Shown piece by piece: positions 33,401 through 46,800 of a DNA stretch of 64,000 nucleotides. Origin of the DNA: Diadema setosum. Taxonomy: Eukaryota; Echinodermata; Echinoidea; Diadematoida; Diadematidae. The number at the start of each line of letters is the position of its first letter. The first letter of the stretch is position 1. A model generated the notes under the pieces. That model saw only the letters and a program-made list of their open reading frames with translations. It did no database searches and was not told where the DNA came from. The position numbers were made by a program, and so were the translations under genes. The stretch spans positions 10,260,608-10,324,607 of the forward strand of contig CM067075.1 of assembly GCA_033980235.1 (NCBI GenBank). The letters run 5' to 3'.

Positions 33401-36400
33401 GTGAAATCTGTTTGTTGAATTCATTAGAATGGAGGGTGAGGCTGGCATTGGAAAATCATCTACATCTCTTGACAATCCTTGAGTTTTGTTTTGTTTTTGT
33501 TTTTTACGTGATCCTGCATCACAAAATCATACCAAACGTAGCATTGGTTGAGTTTGTAGTGGGCCTGGAAATAATCATAAACAATCAAAGACCACAAGCC
33601 ATTTATCATAGGTTAGTGTTTTGATAGTTGTTTTCCCTGTATCAATTTGTGTGCTCACCAAATATTAAGTATGTGAGTACATGTATGAGTAAAAGTATGG
33701 GAACTCCATATGAATAAAAAAAAGAAAAAAATAAAAAAAAAATAAAAAAAATGAACGAATGAACGAATGAACGAATGAATGAATGAATGAATGAATGAAT
33801 GAAGGAAGGAAGGAATGATAGAACTGTATGAATAGGCCTACAATAAGCAGTCGTTTTTACGATTTGACCTGGTGATAAAAAGAAAGGCCGTTAGCGTATT
33901 TAATTTTTGTTTCATCTGATAATCACATCGTTTTCCACGTAGTCAAAAGTCCTTTTTCGCACGCAATAAAGGATGGCCTATGCTGAATTTGAATAGACCA
34001 TTAACCTTAAACTCCCTTGCAGAAAAGTAATATTCCAATAATATTTGATTTGTTATGATGGACTGGGAACATCTCTTTAAGTTGGCTACATAAACATCAT
34101 CAAAAACTGTATGGGGCTGTGTGTGATGCATGGTCACAATTATCGCAGTTACGATAATTACGATTTCAAAATCTCTTCCCTTTATAACCATGCATGCTGG
34201 TATAGTTACGAAGAAATTTTTCATTGTACGCTTCTTAAAGTCTAAATAAGGTTTACCACCGTCTCGCTTTACAAGTAAAATTGTGCAGCATTCGGTGGTT
34301 CAATTCAGTCTCGCTCTATATTATCCATGAAAAGCGACTGTTCTTTTATTCCATGGCTTTGTTTCATTGGTTGTCATTAAAAAAGGAATTCCATGGGCAC
34401 CGCTGCGACACGAGTGAAAACCTCAGTTTGGCCGGTTGTCGTGGTGGACATGGACCAGAGGCGACAAGAGTGGAAATTCGCAAGGTACTGTAGTAGATGG
34501 TGTGGGTTCTCGTCACGAGCTCGACAGCCACGAGTCACACAGCCCACGAGTCATAGAGCCCACGAGCCAGACACTGAGTAAAGACGGATTACGAGCTCGA
34601 TATCAACTACATAGGCCCACGACACATACCTTCTTGGAGCTAGACAGTATAGGAAGATAAGGCCCATGAAATGGCAATGACTGGACTCTAAAAAGAAAAG
34701 GTCATCGAGCTTGACATTACATTCAGTCCTCCACCTCAACTGACATTTTCATAAAGAAATTTAAAACCCATTTATTTTTAAAACAGAACTGATGATTATG
34801 CATAATTGATTATTTGTATTCGAAGATGATTTATATGCTTGTTTGTTTGTTTTGATTATTGTAAAGCGCTTCGAAACATATTATATTAAGCGCTATACAA
34901 AAATTTCATATTATGATCATTATTACATTACAGGGCTTACTATACGTATAGCAGGGCTCCACACTAACTTTTTTGTTTGGTGGCCCGATGGGGCCACCAA
35001 AATCCTCAATTTCAAAGTTTTGGTGGTCCGAGAGAAAAGTTTGTTTGCCCGAAAAAACAACAACAATAAAACACATTAAAAGTCCTGTTTTTTTTTTTAA
35101 TGAGTCAAATATTTAAGTCTTATCATAGTAAGAACTGGAAGTTGGACATATCTACTCATAAATAAACCTCAACAAAGTCGCAACACTCACTCTCAGGCAC
35201 TCATCTAGCCCTTTTTATCCATCCTTTAAACAAATTCAACTGCTAATTTCCGGCGCAAAAAGTTACAAATTTATTGACATGCTTTAAAAAAAAAATCCGG
35301 TCCACCGGGCAACCGTGTCGAGCCCTGCGTATAGTGTTGAGCTCGTGGGACCGTTTCGTCTAGTGTCGAACTCCTGAGTCTTATTTACTTATACAGTGTC
35401 TAGCTGATAGGCATGTTTTAATTGGTGTCTAGCTTGTGGGTGTATGACTTCTGGACATTTTTTTTTTTCAATTTCGAGCTTGTGGGCCGTATGACTCATT
35501 TGGGCGTCGAGCCTGTGGGATGACCCCAGAGAAGCGTGAGTGCTCGTCCACAGTTGAGTCCAGGAGCAATGGCGCCCAATATAAAACGAGACTCGAAATC
35601 TTCGAGTATTGCTCCGGTTTTTTTGTTTTTTTTTCAGGGCAGATTTCAGGTCTGTGTTTTTCATAGCATCGTCAGAGTTCATTTTATGTAGAAGCTCTAT
35701 AGCAAGATATGACCAAGACCTTAGTAGAGCCCACTTCTACATTCTTTAAAGAACAATTCGCATTAGCACCTGTAAATTAGCAACCTTTTCTGCAGTTTTA
35801 TTTATTTTTATTTGCGTATGACACATTGGCAATCATCTATTTTGATAGTTGTCACATTTGCTTTTAAGAGATTGTCACGTACAATTTTTATTTTCATTAC
35901 ATCACTCTGCTTACTTAAGAATTATTGCGTTTGCATTCTTATATGGACTTATTTACAATATGTAAATTCATTTTTATGCCTAGATGTGTATGCCGTCGCG
36001 TGTCAATCCATTTAGCTATCGATTTAAAAAAAAAAATGTACCGATTCTTATTGTATCTATATGATTATTATTTATCAGTCAATGTATGTATCTGTACATC
36101 AATTTATATAGTTTTACATGAAATTAGGTGCAATGATCTATCATGTCTATAGATGAATGAATTACTGATTTCGCTTCTCTTCCCTCAGAGTCTACCCTTA
36201 ACGGACAGGTCTTCTCCCTTTCCAGACGATCCTGTGCAGATCACTCCCCAGGAAGTGAATCTGCGGCTAAGGAAAGGTGAAGGAGATGTTTCGGTGTTGT
36301 TCACGGATTAAATTTTGGTGAACAGTCTGTAAACGGACTGACAACAATTAAGACTGCCATTTGGCTGCGTGCCTCCTGCCTGACGAATGATAACATTGTA

Positions 36401-37940
36401 CGAAAATTCCACGCGTCCTTAAAGTCAAATTTAATGTTGCACGTCTTCGTCGGCGTCTGCACGAATTATAGGCTCTTCATCATCAAGGTTTTCTTCATCT
36501 TTTGTGTTTTTTTCCACTTTCTTGCCTTCTTAATTTTCATGTAATATATTCGAAGGCAACCTTTTTATATGATTCTATTGAAAATTTATACCTACAATCA
36601 ATACCACAGAAATAACACTTGTACAAATGTTTGCAAAGGTTTACTTTTGACTTTTGACTTTTCGAAAATGAAAAGTGAAGGTGGTCAGAGCAAGAACACG
36701 ACCCCACTTTCAAGGCTTATAGTAACACAGTTATGATCTGCTTGAGGTACCCTCGCCTCAGCAACATTTTGCGGTATCATACATGCATGCATGGCATGGA
36801 CGTATGAAGGGGCTTCTGCCTGAAGGCACCCAATTTAGAAATGTCTGTCATGATTCGTCCAGGTAAATTAAAATGACTGTGTTGAACATTGAAATGCATT
36901 ATTTTCATCATTGCAGATTTAAGAAAAATTATCCATATTGTTCGGTTGCTGTGTGTGTGTGTGTGTGTGTGTGTGTGAGCGTGTGTGTGCGTGTGTGTGA
37001 GCGTGTGTGTATGTGTGTTTACTTCAGTTCGGCTTAGTTTGTTTTGTTTGTCCACTTTACACATAAAAAGTGTAAGGATCGATGACAATTCAGCTATCAT
37101 GATATGACAAAATCAGTGATAACTAAACTTACTCATCAAGCATCTTCGGTGGTATATACGTGTACACATTAATTGAATCACAATTTTCGAGGTACAACTG
37201 GAGGAGACTATACTGAGTATCAGCAATGAGCATTGTGCTTACGTAAAGGGTGATGAACTCGGAGTATATGTTGCATGTTTGTTATTTCGAAGGTTCGTCA
37301 ATCTGATAATGAAATAAGGCTCGTTACTTACCAAAGTTCGGTATTCACTAAAGGTTCATTATCCCCAAGGTTCAGATCGAACTCTTTTAACATTAGGGAG
37401 CTGGCAGCTGGTTCTTAGTGTATTTATGCATACACATTTTAGTAAATGTTGCTGTATTCCTTATGTATGATTACTATGCGTACATTGATTATTTTGAGCT
37501 TGAGACCTAGTCGTGGAACAAGTATTTAGTGATTGCTTTAGGTACTGAGAACTCGTGATAAGTCTAACAGCACGTTTCTGCATAAGTAAAGAGTAGGGCC
37601 TATACTGATTTTGATAGAGCCAAAGTGTCCCCAAACGCTGCTAAGATGCTAGTAGTTATATGAGGTAATGTTAAAGCGTCACAGTGTACGTTTAATAAGA
37701 TATTATATTCTTGTCGTTGTTATTGCAGGTGCAACGGCGAGGCTTGAACTGTCCGTACGTCATGCCGAATCTTCCCCGCTGGATTTCTACTACCTGGTAG
37801 ATGCCAGCACTTCATTTCAGGATGATCTTGCTAACCTGAACACTCTAAGTGATGATATAGGTGAGAAATTGCGTCCTAATACTTTCTGTATATCAGTTGC
37901 AAGTACAGGGGCCGCGGAACGTTTTTCAGTGTGTGTGTGT

Positions 37941-37971
<31 letters not shown>

Positions 37972-40900
37972 CTGCGGGACCGGGGGGAGGGGGGGTGGCA
38001 AGGTCAAGACACCCCCCCCCCCCCCCCGCTTAGACGGGAAGAGGGCGGAAGAGGGCCAGCCCCCCCGCTTCCGCGGCCCCTGAAGTATGTGGGTATATTC
38101 CATTTTCATTATTCAAGTGTGGTTTATGGGACTTGACAAAGGAATAAAACAATTCTACACCATATTCAAGTTTGATTGATCTTATTTGATTTAATCTAAA
38201 TTGATCTCTGCATTCCTTTTTTCATGAAGGGATGTAACACAAAGTCAATTGAAGAAAGTTACTGAGTATCGACGAAAAGTGGAAATACTTGGGAACAGGT
38301 AAAGTATCGACTTAAATGTGAAGTGCTTTTTAAGGAAGAGTAGGTGTCATTTTATGCATCACACACACACAAAAAAAAAGAGGAACAAATCAGATCTCAA
38401 GTGCCTGCTGTTCAAAGTTGCCTTAGATGAATGACGTAAAAGTAAGTAAGCAAAATGTAATAGCTTTTATCAAAGATGGAATATGAACTTTTATGATTCT
38501 TATGATTCATGAATTTCTTGCGTCGGGTTGTTTATATTGCAACTGATGGACAAATTGCCTTACAATTATACGTAAATATTTAACACTATTAATTGAATAG
38601 TAAATATACTATTAATATCATTAACGTCTATGTAGGACAATTTGTCCATCAGTTGCAATAGAATAAGAACGTTGCGTAAATTTTACTTGTATAACTGGTG
38701 TAGAATGTGTTGAATCTACATTGAAGTTATTTGCTCTTTTGTATCTTCTTATCTGTTTTACACTTTGATGAATAATAATAATATGTTAAGCATCAAGAAC
38801 AAAGATTATCAACATTGTCAAACCTTGTCACAGTGACGTCCACTATTCTGCAAATCTCTGACAATTAAAATCTTTAACCCGAGCATTCCCATACCTTTAA
38901 TGTGGGATCAATCAATGCTGCCATCATGCTTTGTTGTATCATGACGATTATCGAATCAATTTTAGACGATTCCAGCAAGAGTATAAGAAAACGATTTTTC
39001 CATTATGTCATCGTAGTATTGTATTATTTAAAATTGGGTTTTGCTGATGTTTTGTGCCAAAGGTGCCACGTTGAGAGACCTGTCAAATGACGTCAGGATA
39101 GGATTCGGCTCGTTCGTCGATAAGGTGGTCTCACCTTTTGCTGATGTGACCGCAGATGGGTGAGTGTTGCCTTAACTTTTCTTTAAAAAAGATAGTAAAA
39201 ATAGATATAAATTATTTTGACATTTCTATAATCATTTGTCACCTTCTGTACAAAATGTATCCATCAAGTCGAGGAGGAATAATAGACAATCGTATAGCAC
39301 CTCCTTGATCTTACAAATACATGCATTTGTACTGAGCGTGACGAATGATAAAAAAAAAAATCTGTAATAGCCTTGTCAGCTTTGGACTATTTGACATAAC
39401 AATGTCAGAATTTCAGACCCTGGGAATCATTTTGTTCCGAGTTCATCATGTCACTCATGGCAACCAGGGACGGCCTGGTGGTAGTGTTGCTGCCCGGAAA
39501 GCAGTCATAAATGACAGGCCTGATTTCCACTGGCTCCTGCCTAAGTTTCCGGCATGTCTGTTAAAATACAGAATAGCTGTCGCAATCTCACAGATGCATT
39601 TGTACAGAGGGTGACCTCGTATTGTTTTAGGGGAAATCCAGTCCAAATATAAGTTAGTCTTATAAGAAAGGGTAAAATATTACGAGTTCAACGGTATAAA
39701 TTTGATCGAAATCGGAAGAAAAACAAGGAAGTTATGATATTTTGAAGTTTTGCTATTTTGGGGGAAAACAGTTCTTGAAGAATCAATATGACTATGCAAA
39801 TGGCAAAGTGAGCATGTCATTTCCTCACAACTTACCATATAGTTTATACATAAATTTTTAAAATTTCCTGTTTTTCATTTAAACGCAATTATACCCGAGG
39901 CTCAAATACTCACATATCTAAGTGATCACTATTCTGAAGTATTATTCAACCAGGAATAACATCATGCTTCAGACTTCAATGACAGACACATTGAATTTTC
40001 GTCACTTTTTTTTTGTACACGATCAATGGAAAATTGTGAGGGTATGACATGGTTAGCTCACTCATTTGCATATTCGTACCCACTGTACAAGAACTGTTTT
40101 GGAGAAATTATCAAAACTTCAAACTTTCATAACTTCCTCAGTTTTCATCCGATATCAGTCATTTTTTATTTTTTTTACCGTTGAACTCATATAATTTTAC
40201 TCTTTCTTATCAGACTAACTCATATAAGGCCTGGATTTCCTCTTGTGAAGATAAAAATGAAATCAAAGATATTGTCCAAAGAACCAAAAACCAGACAAAA
40301 TCTCTTTTTTTTTTGTCCTTTCTTTGTGAAAATTTACAATCATTTCGCCCAGTCCTTATAAATAACTTCAAGTTCAGGTTGATTTATTTCATTTCCAACA
40401 AAATAATTAGGAGTACAATGTAATGTTGCCATGTACAAATAATGTCACGAAATCGGTACAAAGATGCGATGAACATAATAATCCGTAATAAAGACACAGG
40501 TAGATTATTAACAGATGTACAAATAAATGTTATATCATTATGGTAAAGTCAGTAACAAAATTGCTGGAAATAAAGGGGACTGCTAAAATGCAGAGCTTGT
40601 AGTATACAGTCCCCTCATAAAAAAGGGAAAAATTAAAATGCAAAAAAAACCCCGACAATTTGCCTAAGAGACAGAAAAAAAAAAGACACAGTAAACACAT
40701 GCATGCGCACACAAGGAAGAAACACACGATGCAGCTCTCTTGTAAGAGAAGAAAGATAAGTAGATGGAGAGATCACTGAGAAAGAGAGTGAGGAAGGTAG
40801 TGAGTCCGAGGTGGACAAGAAAGGGGGAAGGAGTAGGAAATGGTGGGTCATAACCAAGACACTAGAGGCACAGAAGCTTGGGCTCGCTGAGGTTCGAAGA

Positions 40901-43814
40901 GTAATAGAATTAAACCGGAGCAACAACAATTTTGAAAATAAAAATACAAAAAAGTAACTTACTGTGATATTGAAGAAGTTTTTAAATAATTCTCTATCTG
41001 TAAGGAAAAATTTTTTAAAACTTAAGGCTTCTTTCATACTATTATCAAGAGAATTCCAGAATTTAGGTCCAGAAAAGGAGAATAAAGATTTTCCAAAAAC
41101 CTTCATAGTCAAAGGCAAATGATATTCATGGATTGAAGCCACGGATATACATGAACAATTTCGTTTTTGATAAAAATGGAATCGAATACAAAGGGGAGAG
41201 AATGGTTGGTGAGTTTATACGTGAATTGTCCTAATTGCAACGGTGTATTAAAATCATGAATTTTCGAAAAAAGATTTTTCGTGAAATAACTTGAATCATT
41301 AATATGACTTCTCCATGATTCGTTACAAATGATATGAAGAGCTTTTTTTTTCCCCCTGTGATACTAATATTCTTTCTATATAAGTAGAAAAGGGATTCCC
41401 CATGCGAGTATAACGTAAAATGCGTTTTTGGAAGATAGAATTTAATTTTTTATAACATATATATTCCGTGAAATAACACGACATACAGAATCAATATGTA
41501 AATTCCAGGTGAGTTTATTATCCAGAATAAAGCTTAAAAATTTGATGGAAGAGACTTCTTCTATGATGGTGTCTTCCAGGAAAATATTTCTCGCTAAATA
41601 TTTCCAGAGAATGACTGAACAACATGCATTAAGTTTTTTGCAGATTAATTGACAGTTTTTTTTTTTCGCTCTTATCCATTGGAGTAATTTCATTAAAATG
41701 TTTTAAGTATCAATTAATCGATCAGAATCAGAATTACATAAAAACATATTAGTGTCATCCGCAAATAACAAATGAGAAGGGATGCTTGAAGAATTTGACA
41801 TTTCATTGACATAAAGAATAAATGAAAGGGGACCTAGTAAGCTGCCTTGAGGAACAGCACAGTTAACGTTTTGCATAGTCGATGTGTGACCGTTGATAAA
41901 ATACAAATTGTTTTCGATTAGTAAGGTAACTCCTGGACCACTCCAAGGTCTTTCCTTTGATACCATAATGTGATAATTTGTGAAGTAGAAATGTTGTGGT
42001 CCATGGTATCAAAGGTCTTAGAGAGGTCCAGGAAGACTCCAATAGTTTGATGAAATTCATCTGTAACTTTTGAAACCTTATCAAAGAAGGTGAGGATTGC
42101 ATGAGATGTGTCATGCCATGCTTTTGCTGAGAATCAAATTGATGATCAGGAATAATTTTGTGGGTGTCTAAAAACTTCAGAAACCTGGTGTAAACAACCC
42201 TTTCTAATGTTTTCGAAACAGAAGTGAGAAAAGATATTGGTCTGTAGTTGGAAACATCTTCCCTTTTTCCTTTTTTTTTATGGACAGGAATTACTTTGGA
42301 AACTTCATAGCCTCGGAGACAGCACCATTATACGTATGGATAAATTAAACACATGTATAAGTGGATCGACAATATAATCTAAAATATTTTAATAAGAGAA
42401 CATTGTCAATGCCGTCATATCCAGAACTTTTTTTTTTTCAAATTCTGAACTATATCTAATAATTCATTTCTATGCAAAGGAATTAAAAAAAAAACCCAAT
42501 GAGCTAGGATTGGGGACTTCTGAATAATCTTTAAAATTCTGATGTGTCTGTGGAATATTTTAGGCAAGATTACTTACTATTTGTGAAAAATACTGATTAA
42601 ATATTCACTATTAAGGAAACATTATCAACAACTAACTCACATTTTGATTGAAGTAATACGGGGTTTGCCCTTATTTTTGTTGATAGCCATATCGATAACT
42701 TTCTGTATTTTGAAAATCATGTTTAAACAAACTTATCTGATTAGTCAAATATTTCCGTTTCTCATAACTCTTGTATTCTCTTTTTTATACAGTGACGCAA
42801 TTCCATCACGCCGGGGTTATTCCAATCCGTACGAATTCGCAAACCATTTGTCACTCACTGATGACCTCACTTTACTGCAGGTAAGCTGAATTGTGGCATT
42901 AATTTACCACTAATTTAATACCAATCACTCAGTGTTTCCTGTAGCTTCAAAGTAGATGAAAATTGTCATGTTTGACCCCTTGCTCGTGAGTTTTGTTTTG
43001 TTTTTTGTTTTTTCGTCTGGAGAGATTATGATCGGTCAAAATATTTTCGTAGGAGATGTGATGTTTCTCTAACTGTCGCTCTACCTTGATCATGGAATGT
43101 TCAACTATTTCGAATATATTGTCAATTTATTTGTTCTTCATATATTACAAAAATAGAACCTAGAATATTACAAAGTAAAGAAAAATACTATGACATTACG
43201 TTTAAAGGGAAAGAGAAACTATGTAGCACTATTATTTGGGTTTGATCGTATCCACTTGTCATTATTCATATCAATATTGTTGCTGTAATTATCGTTTTTG
43301 TATTCATTATAAGTGCTTAATACTGCTCTAAATATGGTGATGATGATTATTATATTTGTCTCATTATTGAGTATTTGTATACATAAAAAGAGAAGTGTCA
43401 TCTGCTTTGAATTACTTTCCCGTATCAGGAGACCATAAGTGCGATGACCATCTCTCATAACGTGGACTCCCCAGAAAGTGGCCTAGGGGCGCTGATGCAG
43501 GTCGCCGTTTGTCGTGACGTCATCGGCTGGCGAGACAAGACTCGTCACGTGATCTTCTTTTCGACCGACGAAACATTTCACACAAGCGGGGACGGACGGG
43601 TAGGTACAAATGCAAGATACACTATTTCACAGTGTATGAATACAATCAAACCTGTCAGTAGCGACCACCGTCTATACCGGCCATCTGCCGTATGCGACCA
43701 CAAAACACAATCGCCCCAAGAGAACAGCCATTTTAACAACCCTAAGCGGCCACCTGTCTGCAACGGCCACTTTTTCGTCTCTCTTGGGGTTGCCGCTATA
43801 GTAGACAGGTTTGA

Positions 43815-43846
<32 letters not shown>

Positions 43847-46800
43847 GGATTTATGTGAGTGTGCATGTACGTGTAGGCCTATACTGTAAAGACACTAACA
43901 ACTAGAGAGCGTTTACCCTTTTAAAAGATGTCCCATCCCCTTGCTGCCCCTCTGGAACCGGTTCCATTTGGTGTGGCCCCGCTGTGAGGGAGTTGAAGTT
44001 TCCCCGCTGTGGGGGGTTAAAGTGGCTAGTACACAACTAAAGGGTGAATCCTTAAAAATTGTAGTACCTTAATGTCTTTTCCTATGATGACATTGCTACC
44101 TCCACATTGATGTCCAAATACTTGGAAGGCACGCCATTAAACACACCATGAGGTTTGAAATCGCTGTTTCATAACAAATCAGTGTCTGCTTGCTTTTTAA
44201 ATCATAAATGTATGTGTGTTGATGTAATTTGGTCATTGCCTGTTAAAAAAAAAAGGTGGCATTAAGCATTAATGGCTCTTTGATTGTTAATCACATATAG
44301 ATACAATGTTGATTACGTAAAAAAAAAAATCAAACGATATCAACATCTATAGGGTGGCTGCTTGTTGGCTACTTTTTTTTTTCCTTCACTATATTCATGT
44401 TATCTAATGTTCAGTTCTCAGATTTTCTCTTTTATTTGAAAGATCGACTCACTCCAGTGATAGCGCAAATCCTTACCAAGGTCTATCTGAAGTTTATTTA
44501 CTTTTTTTTTTTAGTCTTTACGGCATTGTGTTAGTAGTAATAATTAAAATCCCTTTGTTGGGCAGTATACCGTTGTGATTCCTTCCACCTCATTTTTTTT
44601 TAATCACTCCTGCGATTGGTCCAGATCGCTGGGATAGTCACTCCCAACGATGGACAATGCCACGTGGACCGTGAGAGTGGTAATTACACCATCGAGAAGA
44701 TTATGGTAAGCCATTTGAAGTCCTTTCAAGTATTTATTTATATTTCGATTCTAGTTCGCATCCATAACCGAAAAAAACAAAACAAACTTTTACAAAATTC
44801 ACACGAAAAATAATTCACACATATACACAGCATTATCGCGATATAAAGACGATCATTTGAATGTCTGGCTGGTAGCAATGTTTTGGTCCTAATGTGAATT
44901 TCATGCAGTGGAAGTACGACATGGAAGTTTGACAAAAAAAAAAAAAGGTTCATGAGTCATACAGCCCATGAGTTCGACAGTAGGCAAATAAGGCCCATGA
45001 GTTCGACACTATATGGGTAAAAACAGCCCACGAGTCCCGCATTTACAACACGGGGCTTAATGTGTCGGTCTATAGGGGGCCTTATTTGCTTAATGTCGAA
45101 CTCATGGGCTGTATGACTCGTGGATGTTGTTTGTTTGTTTGTTTATTTCCATCTGAAAAGACGGCTGGATATCCCATATTCAACTACACTAAGCTGGTCT
45201 TCCATGGGGTCCAGTTGGATGTGAGGTGGGACCACTTCACCGGGTTAAACACTCTGCTCTTTGCGATGAATGAATGAAGCGGGATCTTTTACGTGCATGA
45301 GTTGTGACTCTCTCATACACGGGACCTCCATTTTATGTCCTATCCGAGGGACAGAGTGTTTTGCCTCTTGCTAGAGGGGACGGTAGGATTACACACAACA
45401 TTGCACAGTCCAGACTCGGGTTCGAACTCGGGTCCTTAGGATCGTGAGGCAGACGCGCTACCGACTGAGCCAACTCATCGCACTCGTGACGCGCATCCAT
45501 TGCTTTGTTTTCCCCATGTGACTCTGACAGCTGATATTCAATGTGATATATACTGTAACTGCTCTTAATCGCCTCCCTAGGATTACCCATCTCCTGGACA
45601 ACTGTCTGAGAAGCTACAGGAGCAGAATATCTTCCTTTTATTTGCAGTCCCATCAAGTATGGTTCCGCTTTACGAGGTAAGTTTGAGCACGGATGAGACT
45701 GTTGGTGGTTGAATAGTTTATGACAATAACTGTTATTGTTTTTGTTATATCATCATTATTGCTGTTAGTATAGTAGAAGTAATAGTACCCAGTAGTATTA
45801 CTTTTATATCTTTGTCATTTTCATCAGCACACCATCAGTATCTTCAACAATACATCGTCATCGCCGTATGTTTTATCAGTTTCTAGTTAGTGTGTATCTA
45901 CACCTGATTGATTTATTTTTGTGGAGAAAGCTCTCCAACGGTGAACGGTGTGAATATAAATCAAATCAAATCAAATCAAATCTATTCAAAGTAAATCAAA
46001 TCAGATATTCCTCGTGAGAATGTGAAACCTCAGTGCACACCAGGGGGGGGGGGGGGCGGATCTAGCTTTTTATAAAGGGGGGGTTGGGGGCGGTATGCGA
46101 GGGAGCGTAGCGACCGAGCCCGAGCGAGCGGAGCGAGCGAGGGGGGGGGGGGGGAGGGTGTGGGAGGGGGTGTCCCCCCTCGCACAGTGGGGAGAATTTT
46201 TGAAAATCTGTGTGTGAAAATGGCGTTTTCTTGCATCTAAAACACAATAATAATAATAATGATAATAATAATAAAGTAAAATAAATACATAAATAGAAAA
46301 AAATAAAATTACAAGTTTAAAAAAAAAGATAACATAAAAAAAATGGTCCCCGGATTTTTTTTTTTTTTTTTTTTTTTTGGGGGGGGGTTGCAACCCCCCA
46401 ACCCCCCCCCCCCCCCCCTCTAGGTCCGCTTCTGCACACAGATACACACACCAGTTATGCACATCTGCGCGCAGGATTTGAAACACCTTTCTTTTCTTTT
46501 TTTCGTTTGTCTTCTTCTGTGTAGCCGCCACGGTGCTTTCCTCATTCCTATTAGATTGACGGAATATATATTTTTTTAATCTTTTTTCTTGCGTGTTGTA
46601 TCGTGTTCAATGTGATAGTGTAACCCCATGAGGGAGCACGACACACACACACACACACACACGCACGCACACACACGTACACACAGCAAAGATAAAACAC
46701 ACATAATAAAAACAATTGAGATTACTCTAATGGTTCCTCGGCCAATCTATGATCACGATCAAATGTCATTACCTTACAAAGTAACTTTTAATACATGTTT

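Larger units (their letters stand above)
39160..42792 (+). other. Integrin intron 6
   Basis: It contains an inverted-repeat element (39632-40240) and an antisense LINE remnant (about 40430-42640). Most of the intron is mobile DNA. Confidence 0.65.

Noticed and set aside
34484..35540. Target-site duplication for the foldback beside exon 3
   Set aside because: The flanks GATGGTGT and AGAGAAGC do not match convincingly, so no duplication is claimed.
45425..45490. Functional tRNA gene
   Set aside because: A- and B-boxes are present on the minus strand, but acceptor-stem pairing is poor and the sequence continues into a SINE-like body.
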